Assembly (NCBI GenBank): GCA_963920635.1
Contig: OY987301.1
Location: forward strand, 21,432,501 to 21,496,500
Length of the DNA stretch: 64,000 nt
Source: Pseudeuparius sepicola
Taxonomy: Eukaryota > Arthropoda > Insecta > Coleoptera > Anthribidae
Direction of reading: 5' to 3'
Each line of letters starts with the position of its first letter. The first letter of the stretch is position 1. The translations under genes were made by a program, and so were the position numbers. This document shows, in pieces, positions 33,411-42,623 of this stretch. The notes under the pieces were generated by a model. The model made no database searches, had not been told where the DNA came from, and worked only from the letters and a program-made list of their open reading frames with translations.

Positions 33411-33442
33411 GACCTAACTCTACTTGTAAACGGGACACACTG

Positions 33443-34134
33443 AATATGTGAAAAATTGTATATTAATATTTTTAAAGATACTTCAGGGTTGTAGTAAAGC
33501 ATCATCCCCAATTTGTATCATGCGCGAGCTTGTTAGAGAAATCTCCAAAATCCTTCGAATAATTCGGCTTCCGAAAGCCAATATTTCTTTTGTGGCCTTA
33601 TAAAAAATCCCAGGGACAAGAAGACCACTCCAATAAATGTGTCCATATAGGCTCCCCACGTAACGAGGGGCCGGCCCGACCCCATAATTTTATTAACTCG
33701 ACTCGATTTCGCCGGGCAGGCCGGAGAGTGTGCAAGGAAGAACGCGATACTCTGCAGGAGGATACGCAAGTTATTGTCTGTATTCGTTTCGATTTCGTCA
33801 GGATAAACGGGAGGGGAGGTAAACGGCGCACTATGGCTATGGAACTTATTGGATCGAGACGGGATTCTGTTCGGAAAAAAAAACCCAAGAAAGAGATGCT
33901 ATCTAAACGGTGAAATTTATAGCTGTATATGACACACCAACTGAGTTCATTTCCTATACACCATTAGGCTCTTCACTTTTTGGGATTGCAGTAATTTTTG
34001 GGCGTTAAACAAGGATCACAATATCCTATTCCCCTTTAAATGATATATAGAGATGCGGTACTTGTTTGTTAAGCCAGCACTGCTTTTCAAGCAGGGATAT
34101 GCTAGGTACGGAGATGGAATCCATCTAAAATACA
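33443..34134. other. Spacer with GC-rich island
   Basis: 33640-33870 is much more GC-rich than the surroundings (gaggggccggcccgacccca, cgccgggcaggccgg). Overlapping open frames of about 100 codons on both strands (33590-33913 plus, 33598-33888 minus) reflect this composition. Neither has a recognisable motif. It could be an undetected exon or a regulatory island. Confidence 0.4.
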
Positions 34135-34136
34135 TA

Positions 34137-34504
34137 CAGTGTGACCCATTTGTTTTGGGGTCAGTCTGTAAAAAGTGTATCAATCGTGCGATTTGGCTGA
34201 TTTTTTTTTTAAATTGTAGAGCTCGATGAACTGCACATTTTGAACAAAAATTGCCTGGTTCGCATAAAATCCAAAGCCTACTATGACCGTTTTTATGAGC
34301 AAAATTTTAAGAAACCATATTAGCGTTTTTTTTTTTTTAAATCTGTGTGCGCCAATGGATTGAGCACCCCTCGAAATGGGCATGTACAAAATTTCATCAA
34401 AATATTTCAAGTAATAAGGATTTTGTAGAAAAATTAAAAATGCAGCCAAGGTACGTCTTTATTTTCAAAAATTCAAAGTTGGCCATGGAAAATAATTGAA
34501 TTGT
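34137..34504 (+). repeat. Left long terminal inverted repeat
   Basis: About 368 bases, the inverse of 35678-36046, ending ccatggaaaataattgaattgt. A long open frame across it (minus strand, about 34180-34449) reappears as the mirror frame in the right repeat (35782-36003). That is a consequence of the repeat, not evidence of a gene. Confidence 0.92.
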
Positions 34505-34581
34505 TTACTTTTATTAAGTGTCAAACTGTCTAAATTGAGTTCAGAAATTGTTTGTGCTCAATACAATTAATTATCATAATT

Positions 34582-35628
34582 ATGGAATATTTAAGCATAA
34601 GAGACAAAATAGAAATTGTTCGACTCGTGGGCGACAACGAGCGCTCGGCAGCAGAAGCTGCGGCCGAATTTAACAATAGACACCCAGGTAGATCAGTGAG
34701 TCGAAGTACTGTACAACGTATAAACAATATTTTTGATGAAACTGGATCGATTTCTAAAAATTTATTAAAAACTAGGTAAAATGGACGCCGTGGACTTGTT
34801 GAAAATAACAATCAAATTCTGCAATACTTTAGTGACAATCCTCGAAATAGTGTTCGAACGGCTAGTTTAGACCTTCATATACCCAGAGAGTATAAGGAGA
34901 TGTTTGAGACAAAACAAAATAAAACCGTTTAAGCCAAAATTTTTGCACACCCTGGAACCAGGAGATGAGGAGAGAAGATTAGAATTTTGCTATTGGCTGC
35001 AAGGTGAATATCTCCATAATGGCAACTTTTTAAATGAAATTTTATTCACCGACGAAGCCACGTTTACTACAAATGGTGTAGTATCAAGTCAAAACTGCCG
35101 TCACTGGTCAGCTGAAAATCCAGAGTTTATAATAAATGCAAGGAGACAATATTCACAAAAAATTAACGTTTGGTGTGGAATACTACGCGACAGAATAATT
35201 GGCCCATTTTTCTTTGAAGGGAATTTGAATGCGGCTGGCTTCTTGAATTTTCTAGAAATTGAATTTAGAAATGCTTTAGATGAGTTACCATTAAGATACC
35301 GTTTAAGATACCGTTTAATCGTTTAATCAGAAACTGGCTAGATAATAATTTTGAAAACTGTTGGATAGGGCGAAATAGTCCTTTCTGTGAGTGGCCACCG
35401 AGATCTCCGGACTTAACTCCTTTAGATTTTTTTCTTTGGGGTACACTTAAGCAAAATGTTTATAAGTCAAGACCCCATAATTTACAAGAACTGCAAGCTA
35501 GGATAAACCGTAGTTGTGAGGAAATTACTCCACAGCAAATACGAAATGTAATTTTGAATGTACGCAAGAGGAACGACAAATGCATTGTAGAAAATGGAGG
35601 CTTGGTAGAAGTTACAAAAATTTTATAA
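34582..35628 (+). pseudogene. mariner-like transposase, disrupted
   Basis: The start MEYLSIRDKIEIVRL leads into a helix-turn-helix (ERSAAEAAAEFNNRHP, SRSTVQRINNIFDETGS). The frame stops at 34777 and continues in another frame (GRRGLVENNNQILQYF, 34786 on), then in a third from 34904. The first catalytic Asp is in ILFTDEATF. The last is in PPRSPDLTPLDFFLWGTL. The segment between LPL (35292) and NRLIRNWLD (about 35318), where the second catalytic Asp (usually QQDGAPxH) should be, is missing and replaced by short duplications of agataccgttta. The C-terminus ENGGLVEVTKIL is intact. A third-position Asp marks it as mariner-type rather than Tc1 DDE. At least two frameshifts plus the deletion make it inactive. 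Confidence 0.9.
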
Positions 35629-35677
35629 TTTTAATTGTTTTTATGTTTTGTGTTTATAAGCATAAGGTTGTATTATT

Positions 35678-36046
35678 ACAATTCAATTATTTTCCATGGC
35701 CAACTTTGAATTTTTGAAAATAAAGACGTACCTTGGCTGCATTTTTAATTTTTCTACAAAATCGTTATTACTTGAAATATTTTGATGAAATTTTGTACAT
35801 ACCCATTTCGAGGGGTGCTCAATCCATTGGCGCACGTAGATTTTTTCAAAAAAAAAACGCTAATATGGTTTCTTAAAATTTTGCTCATAAAAACGGTCAT
35901 AGTAGGCTTTGGATTTTATGCGAACCAGGCAATTTTTGTTCAAAATGTGCAGTTCATCGAGCTCTACAATTTTAAAAAAAAATCAGCCAAATCGCACGAT
36001 TGATACACTTTTTACAGACTGACCCCAAAACAAATGGGTCACACTG
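35678..36046 (-). repeat. Right long terminal inverted repeat
   Basis: The inverse of 34137-34504. It ends aaacaaatgggtcacactg before the TA duplication. Confidence 0.92.
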
Positions 36047-36048
36047 TA

Positions 36049-36424
36049 GATAATAAATTAATGTTTCCTTCCTAGACTCAACGCTTCAACGTCACGTAGG
36101 TTTTCGAATTATTTATACCGCAAACAAGGCACTGTATAAGTGCCTCATTTTGTATGTCACATATTAAAGCGTCAAAGTTAACCAGCACAAATCCACGGTG
36201 CGCGCGGCGACAACTCCTCCAACCTTTCCCGATGGTAGAGGCGACATTGACGATCCTTGAATTTTTTACTTTACAAACAAATCCTTGATTTTGAACATTT
36301 TGAATAGTTTTATATTCTGAAAAACATATTTTTCAAAGAAAATGGCATTTTTGTGGGACTTTTTACCTGCCGGTGATCGGGAATGTTATACGTGAGTGAC
36401 AGAATAAATAACGCTACAACTTAC
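36049..36424. other. Spacer, nothing recognised
   Basis: A short GC-richer patch (cacggtgcgcgcggcgacaa, about 36195) and no gene. Confidence 0.4.
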
Positions 36425-36530
36425 AAAAAGGACACTTTTCTGATGTGGGAAATTAGTTTTTCGTAATTTCTAAGGTATACGTGATTTTTCTAAACTAAAA
36501 TTATGTCACAGATTAGTTTTAAACCAAGCA
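36425..36530 (+). repeat. Dispersed repeat, copy 2
   Basis: aggacacttttctgatgtgg, cgtgatttttctaaactaaa and cagattagttt align with 28975-29085. Confidence 0.62.
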
Positions 36531-36630
36531 ATTTCAATTCGAACATTTTGTGTTATTGACACCCTATGTGAACTCAATCCGTGGACATACTGTATAGTTA
36601 TAAAAAACTGAATTTTCCCTTTGGATTTTT

Positions 36631-36731
36631 TTATTCATCATCAGTATTTGCTGCTTGTTCATCATCAGCGAAATCTTCATCATCAGAATCAGAGCTTGAA
36701 TACTGTCCTTCTTCCGGTTCTTCTGCATTAT
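36631..36731 (-). CDS. Candidate acidic terminal exon
   Basis: On the minus strand a pyrimidine-rich acceptor (catttattttCAG) is followed by 2 + 99 bases coding 32 residues, starting NAEEPEEGQYSSSDSDDEDF and ending NTDDE plus a TAA stop. Fifteen of the 32 residues are Asp or Glu, with a Ser run that looks like casein kinase 2 sites. Such tails are common on nuclear and chromatin proteins. AATAAA overlaps the stop codon region. The preceding exon was not identified. The stretch at 36770-36890 (minus) keeps a frame containing VFGGMHTCVKGMGAG but has no clear donor. Alternatively this is a fragment of a retrocopy or transposon gene. Confidence 0.35.
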
Positions 36732-37463
36732 CTGAAAATAAATGCATTTATATTTCAATAATAACAATAACACTAATTGTAGCATACAGTGTCTATCAAA
36801 CCAATGAATCAAATTCATTTTTCTGTCATTGCCAGCACCCATTCCTTTCACGCAAGTATGCATTCCGCCAAATACTTGTAATGGTTTTTCTCTGAGAATA
36901 AATATTATTCTGCTTAAACCTCAGCGTGCCTCAAATATATTTATTAATAAAGTAGGTATTAAAATTTCAAAATGCCTCTAGAATTTGTCTGCAAATTAAA
37001 TGCTAAATTAAAGTAAATTAAATTATTAAAATTTAAAAATGAAGTTTCTATTGGAGGTTTCGTCTACATTATTATTTTATGTACCTGAGAACTACGACCA
37101 TTTTACAATTTCTTTTAGAGTATAATTAGGAATTGCGTCTTAAACCAGTCTGTCTCTATCTATATTTTAAGTATCTCTATATGGTCTTATTCCATCGTTA
37201 TAGAACGGGCGCATATACACACTAAAACAGGAAATTTGCATGCACCTTATAAATTCGCCGGCCTTGCAGTGGCCTGATATTGCACCGTACACACGGAATT
37301 CATATTACCCCAAATTTACTATAGTTATAAACTTCTATAGCATTATGTAAATATCGTCAGTGTTTTTGATACTTGAACAGGCTGATCTTGTAAATATAAT
37401 ATATAATACTATCTATAGGCATCCACAATTTAATAAAGTTGGATTGCTAACAAATTTTGCCTA
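36732..37463. other. Spacer, possible upstream intron
   Basis: A+T-rich. The 36770-36895 segment has a minus-strand frame discussed with the acidic exon. Nothing else is supported. Confidence 0.35.
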
Positions 37464-37465
37464 TA

Positions 37466-38311
37466 CAGGGTGTTTCTGAAAAACCTGGCGTAACTTCTGC
37501 GGTGCATATAGAACTTCAAGAATTAAAAATAAAATTCTTCTTGCCCTTGGGCCTATCGTCTTTAGTTTCTTGGATATCTACAAATAAAATAAGCTGAAAG
37601 TGTCAATTTCTACGTTTCTCACAGAGGGCGCCACTTGCGCTAGTGTACTCTTGTTTCATAACGATAAAATCAACCGTTAGCGATGAAATTGGAACAACCT
37701 GCTCCAAAACACCTGTTAACTACAACATTCGACACATAAAAATTTCACCTATACCGCTTTCAAATGTGATAGACCAACAGTACATTCAAAATGATGAAAA
37801 ACGCCGAATGGACATTGGTCAAAACACCATTTATATTCTTAAAATAGGGTGTCAAAATTTTGTCAAATTCAATCCTTTCCGTTTTGAAAATGGTATATAT
37901 AGGGATTTTTTCATGGTACAGTTGATCTGTAACATTTGAAAGCCGAGAGGTTGGAGTTAATAGGTATTTTGAGGCACGTTTTGCAAATTTCAGCAAACGG
38001 TCGAGTTCATCGTTTTGAAACAAGAGTACACTCCTGTTGCACAATGAAAATATGCACTAAAATGATGGACCTGCAAGGCCAAAAACATAACCTCAATAAG
38101 TTACGAGTATAGAAGCAAGATCCAAAAATAGCGCAAATGGCGTCCTCTGTGAGATATGTAGAAATTGACATTTTCAGCTTATTTTCCATCCCCAAAAACA
38201 CAGCAGGTATCTAAGAAATTAAAGACGATAAACACATGGTCAATAATATTTTTATTTATTTATTGAAGTTCTGTATGCTCCAGAATTTACGCCAGCTTTT
38301 TCTGATACCTG
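37466..38311. mobile_element. TA-flanked foldback MITE (CAGGGTGTTTCTGAAAAA)
   Basis: The left end CAGGGTGTTTCTGAAAAACC and the right end ggctttttctgatacctg-type inverse are flanked by TA (37464-37465, 38312-38313). The arms extend about 200 bases and share tggcgtaa-ttctg, cgtctttagtttctt against its inverse, and gtcaatttctac-tctcacagagg against its inverse. It is 846 bases long and non-coding. CAGGGTGTTTC-type ends are widespread in insect Tc1/mariner MITEs (from memory). Confidence 0.82.
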
Positions 38312-38313
38312 TA

Positions 38314-39581
38314 TATACATAAGTCATTGACGAAGTAGGAAAATGTGTCTATATCAAGATAATTTAAATTTTGTTAATCAATTTAGTTCCGTGTTGTTCA
38401 ACCATAGGTAGGTACCGTTATTTATAATGTGTTCGTCAGATATCAGCGATATTTCGTTAATACATTCATTCATCCCTAATGCACAGATTTTTACCAAATG
38501 ACAAGTTAAATGTTGAGTGGTATCTGATGAGGTGTGTGGCGCACCTGGGTGCATATTTACTTTCCAAATACCAATTAGGAAGGCAAATAAAGAGGCGGGA
38601 CATTATGTGGCAATTAGACCAATTAGTGAACTGGAATCTGCATAGTTGCATGTGTAATTCCCAGCTTTACTGCTTACTGCTCATGTAATTGCGGAAAGAT
38701 TGGGAATTGTACAGTTTACTGCTACATAACCAACGTGCCGGCACGAAAATTTGGATAGTTTGTAAAAAGGTAGATAATTGTGTTGGAAATGTAAAGTGAC
38801 AACGATCATGGGTAAGAAGAAACATTCATTTGATTCTGGAAATAAGATCTTCTCTCCTAAATTTTGTTGAAAAACTCAACTTTGGGCACTAAAACAATAA
38901 TTTTGTAGAAATATTTCTCGTCTGTTTATACTACAAAGTTATGTGTGGCCATTGCTTATATGTATAATATCATTGTACCAACCTAGATTTAACGCAGTAA
39001 TGACATGTCAATGCACTGCAAGCCAGAGATCCTCAATTATAAGTGCTATCCATAGACAATTTTGCATGGAAGTTCTTATACGTAGTAAATGAGAATGTGC
39101 CTAAAAAAAACTGCCGTCGTTCGATATAAAGGAAATGAATAAAGTTATGTATGAGCCTCTTGACAGTTTACCGAAGCATCGAAAGAGCACGTACCTACTT
39201 TGACTACGAACTCATCCGAAATAAAGAGAATGGGATGTGACAATTCGAGCGCTTGGAATTCAATTCTTAGAGAGGAATGACTGATGGTGCAATACGATAG
39301 GGAACATTCTGTGGGACGTATCATTCACCGCCCCCCGAGACTTTTTAGCACGCTGATCGAAGAAGTTCTCGATGGCGCAATATCCAGAAAATATCAAATT
39401 AGGCATGTTAGGCTTTGCGCACGTTGTGCTCGTGTTGCTATTGTATGCCAGCCGGTATATAGAACTCGATTTAGGACATGAGGTGGGAATACTTGCAACA
39501 TAGGTGAAACTTGGTGAGGAATCTGGAGTAGTTTTTATTGTAGGTGAAAGTGCCCTAAAGATTTTTGGCGTAGCACGATAG
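38314..39581. other. Spacer, nothing recognised
   Basis: A GC-richer patch (39250-39470) has a 65-codon frame (39284-39481, Arg- and Cys-rich) of unknown meaning. No gene is called. Confidence 0.4.
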
Positions 39582-39610
39582 AATAATAATAATAATAATA
39601 ATAATAATAT
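39582..39610. repeat. AAT microsatellite
   Basis: About nine AAT/TAA units. Confidence 0.9.
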
Positions 39611-39698
39611 CGTCTTTATTGAAAGTACATATTACAGAATGAGAAGTAGTACGTCGACGGGCGCACGCAATTTTTGGATTGATTTGAGATTGTTTCAC

Positions 39699-39731
39699 CA
39701 AAATTAACCCAAAATTAACCCAAAATTAACC
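39699..39731. repeat. 11-base tandem repeat (CAAAATTAACC x3)
   Basis: Three exact head-to-tail units. Confidence 0.85.
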
Positions 39732-41065
39732 CATAGCCTAAGTTTCCAAAAATAAAAGAGTTCACAATAATTATTGTGTGGACTTGCTACATAGTTCTCC
39801 ACATTAAATCTCCTGCCTTAACTTATTTACCTTCTTGACGATTTTGTATCTTGAATACACCTCCATAATATGTACCAAATTTCAAAATATATATTCGGAA
39901 TATTTTGATACCTCTATTCACATTTTCAGCAAGAAATAAAAAAAAGTAACGACGAGTGGGAGTTTTGTGGAAAATCCACTGTATATTCTATATTTTCATA
40001 AGTTACAAGTTAGAATATACAAGTTATAATTTATATTTATTTTGAAGTTTTTATTCTTGTGGCATATTCTATAAATCATACTCTATCTTGATAACATAGA
40101 ACTCTAGTATTGTAGCCGAAATTTTGTCATTTCCATTAAGACTTAATAGCAAGCAACAATTTGGTCAATTATTTAAAACATAAACTTCTAAATTAAAACG
40201 ATTTAATCTCGGAGCATATTATTATAAAATACGAATATTTTCCGCAAGTTTTTTTTTATACAAAGGTTCAAGTTTCACATTTGATAAACTTTTGCCGTCT
40301 CCAATGCTGTCCGCATCCTTTATCGAAGTTTTTCTACACTTTTTATTTTGGCACCTGCCTAGGGTATTGTTTATTTTTATTTCTCACAGTTGGTATAGCT
40401 TTGACCTTCAAATAATCCTTGGACACTAATATAATTATCGATTCAAATACTATTCGGAACTGATCCAGTTTGTCCGGTACAATGTATTATTTCTATTATT
40501 TTCTTAAATTTCCCATTAAATCTATTACTCAAGCTTCAATTTTGTCTCAAGAACTCATTTAACACTTTTATTTTCAGCTTATGCTTTACTTTAACATTTT
40601 TATATCACTTGATGCTACACTGTAGTGTAGAACCAAAAAATATCGATTTTTTGTCTGCCTTCCTTTTCGTTGGTCTGTTTTATGACGTCTTCAGGGATTT
40701 TTTTAAACCTAGAAGCAGTATTTAACTCCGGCATTTTACGAATATTCGTTGATTCCGATCCAGCCAAGCCAAGAGGCCACACAAGAACTACAGGTTATAC
40801 TTTTATTATTATTCTTGCATATTTTTTTGTTTGAATTATTGTCTTTTATGAAAAGTATTTATGCCGAATTTTTCTATTGTTGTAGGCCTCAGTTGAGCAC
40901 TTAAATTGAACAGTCAAATATTTCTATTGCCAGACTGTGTCAGTTTACAGTGATACCTTCCATAACTGCTGTCATTTACCAGTCACTGTATAGGACTGGG
41001 ACAGAGAAGGACAAAGATTGGTTGTGGGAAACGTATATTTCTCTGCCGTCACATCTTGCTTTACC
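39732..41065. other. Spacer, nothing recognised
   Basis: A+T-rich. A 42-base segment bounded by tacagtgata and cagtcactgta (40948-40989) is too short to call an element. Confidence 0.45.
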
Positions 41066-41068
41066 TTA

Positions 41069-41693
41069 AGGCCGGTCCACACGCAACGATGTATCGTACG
41101 ATTTGCATGCGCAAGTAAATCGTTACAGATAAATCGTTACGAATTCAGTGCGTCCACATTATAACAACTTATCGTAGTAAAGCTGCAATTTTCGCTTGAT
41201 ACAATAATCATGGAGGAAGTATTTTTGAAGTATTTTGATGGTTTGTTTAAATGTTAAAAAGAAAAGAGAAATCAGGAAACGTTTAAATAGAACTAGATGG
41301 TGTAGAGCATGGTTATTAAAACGAAGTGTATTTTCTCATTGAATTCTATTATAAAATTATGCGAAATTGTCGACATATTTTTTAACAAATTTAAAATAAA
41401 TCAGTTATTGTTTTAGTTTTAACTAATGATTTTTGGACTAAAAATAGGTAGGAGTCAGCTACCGTCGCACCTAAAAACTGGACAAATCTCGGATAAGCGT
41501 ACACTCGTCACGACTTGCATGCGCAAATCTCCCAAATCTATGGTTTTCGGCCCAGACTTTCAACTCCGACGTCCAACTTTGCACAGTTCTAAATTTTGTT
41601 CAAATCTGCTGTCCACACGCAACGATTTATCTGTAACGATTTACTTGCGCATGCAAATCGTATACGATACATCGTTGCGTGTGGACCGCCCTT
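41069..41693. mobile_element. PIF/Harbinger-derived element with long inverted repeats
   Basis: The left repeat AGGCCGGTCCACACGCAACG and the right repeat (the inverse of AAGGGCGGTCCACACGCAAC) match over about 70 bases, including cgatttgcatgcgcaagtaa. A 3-base TTA flanks both sides (41066-41068, 41694-41696), as in PIF/Harbinger, though one A is ambiguous at the left edge. A transposase-like N-terminal remnant (41210-41339) supports the assignment. It is 625 bases long. Confidence 0.75.
41210..41339 (+). pseudogene. Harbinger transposase N-terminal remnant
   Basis: ATG at 41210 opens MEEVFLKYFDGLFKC, closed by a stop. In the same frame it continues RKRLNRTRWCRAWLLKRSVF before another stop at about 41331. 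This resembles the RRRWWVRPWLxRR motif near the N-terminus of PIF/Harbinger nucleases. The catalytic domain is deleted. Confidence 0.6.
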
Positions 41694-41696
41694 TTA

Positions 41697-42189
41697 GTCG
41701 ATTACCAAAATTCATTGTTGGGCCTATTTGCACCGTTGTAACCTCTTACAGACAACATTTATGTACATATTTTTGTTTATTTACTTTATCGAGCTACAAA
41801 AACTTGTGAAGTTTATCACTACCTGTAAAAATTTGCCCTTATCTTACCTTATTACCTTATCGTTATTATTGCTATTTTTGCTATTTTTGTACATATTTTG
41901 GTTACCTTGTATTATTTAGATTTAGAACAAATTCAGTATTTGTTGACATTTAAAGGATATTATATTTAATGAGTTGAAATATATTTAAAAATACTTATTA
42001 TTTTTGATATGATTTGAAGGTGAATATTTATAAATTTATTTGCTAAATTTTTTCCTTGTTTTGTTTGTAAATGACAAGCATGTAAGTAGGTATAAATTAT
42101 AGTTATATTTTGAACAACTCTGTATAATATAAATTATATAAACTATTACCTACTTAATAAATAATACAAATAAAACGAATTAAATGTAA
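41697..42189. other. Spacer, nothing recognised
   Basis: Very A+T-rich. Overlapping frames (41728-41919) are low-complexity. Confidence 0.45.
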
Positions 42190-42623
42190 AAATTTCACCT
42201 AAACCCTTGCCATCTAGAGAAGCCAGAGTCCTCAACACAGAAGCAGCATTACCCCTTTCAATTTCAAATCCTATCCTTTGGGTAATAAAGCTTTTAGATT
42301 TTAATTGTTTAAATTTAGAACATAAATCTGAAATAAAATGTTTAGCTTCACAACCCTAAGGACCGAAAGTTTTAACAGCAAAAGGAACAAAAATAAAGCG
42401 ATCTTCCAACTCTTCATATTTTTTTATGTTTTTGGTCTTCTGCTAAACGTGCAGCCTCCCCTGCTTTCTTAGATGTTAATTTAATGTATGATTCAGCAAG
42501 GGTATCACGGCAAGTAGCATCCCATATTAAAGCCATTCCTCCTCTCCAGGGTATCAAGGTCATTCCATCTATTCGCTTTCCATCATTTCGACATACTCCA
42601 GACGGCTCAAGTACAGCAGGAAA
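42190..42623 (-). pseudogene. Decayed retroelement-type C-terminal domain
   Basis: Read on the minus strand from 42623: FPAVLEPSGVCRNDGKRIDG, MTLIPWRGGMALIWDATCRD, TLAESYIKL, KKAGEAARLAEDQKHK. After a one-base frameshift near 42424 it continues YEELEDRFIFVPFAVKTFGP, a stop where Trp is expected, then CEAKHF and FITQRIGFEIERGNAASVL. The pattern RPDG-T-VPW--WDVT--DT, then K-Y--L-D-Y-FVP-AVET-G, then Q-IS-AIQRGNAASVLGT is one I know from invertebrate sequences often attached to reverse transcriptases. The DG...WDxT arrangement recalls a PD-(D/E)XK nuclease (inference). One frameshift and one stop make it a pseudogene. Confidence 0.72.

Larger units (their letters stand above)
30432..33442. mobile_element. 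Composite element, copy B (nested insertions)
   Basis: Bounded by CAGTGTGTCCCCGGTTGCAT at 30432 (after TA) and by the inverse, cgggacacactg, ending 33442. Both ends lead into the same palindromic unit (gcatttt-ccgttt, cctatacggttagcgcaac). The right part of the interior (31080-33410) is the reverse complement of copy A at 421-1680. It contains a 460-base MITE (31760-32219) and a ~600-base insertion (32426-33026) that copy A lacks. No transposase is recognised. TA precedes the left end, but AA follows the right end, so the target duplication is unconfirmed. Confidence 0.72.
34137..36046 (+). mobile_element. mariner-like element with 368-base inverted repeats
   Basis: The ends begin CAGTGTGACCCATTTGTTTT and are flanked by TA (34135-34136, 36047-36048). 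The terminal inverted repeats run 34137-34504 and 35678-36046 and are nearly identical apart from a few substitutions and poly-A/T length changes. The 1910-base element carries one degraded mariner-type transposase (34582-35628). Long inverted repeats are uncommon for mariner, whose repeats are usually about 20-40 bases. The defects in the gene make this copy non-autonomous. Confidence 0.93.

Noticed and set aside
33590..33913. Opposing ~100-codon frames in the 33.6-33.9 kb GC island
   Set aside because: Overlapping frames on both strands without motif or codon-use support; composition effect.
34180..34449. Long minus-strand frame whose protein reappears at 35782-36003
   Set aside because: Both lie in the inverted repeats of the mariner-like element, so the identity is explained by the repeat and not by a conserved gene.
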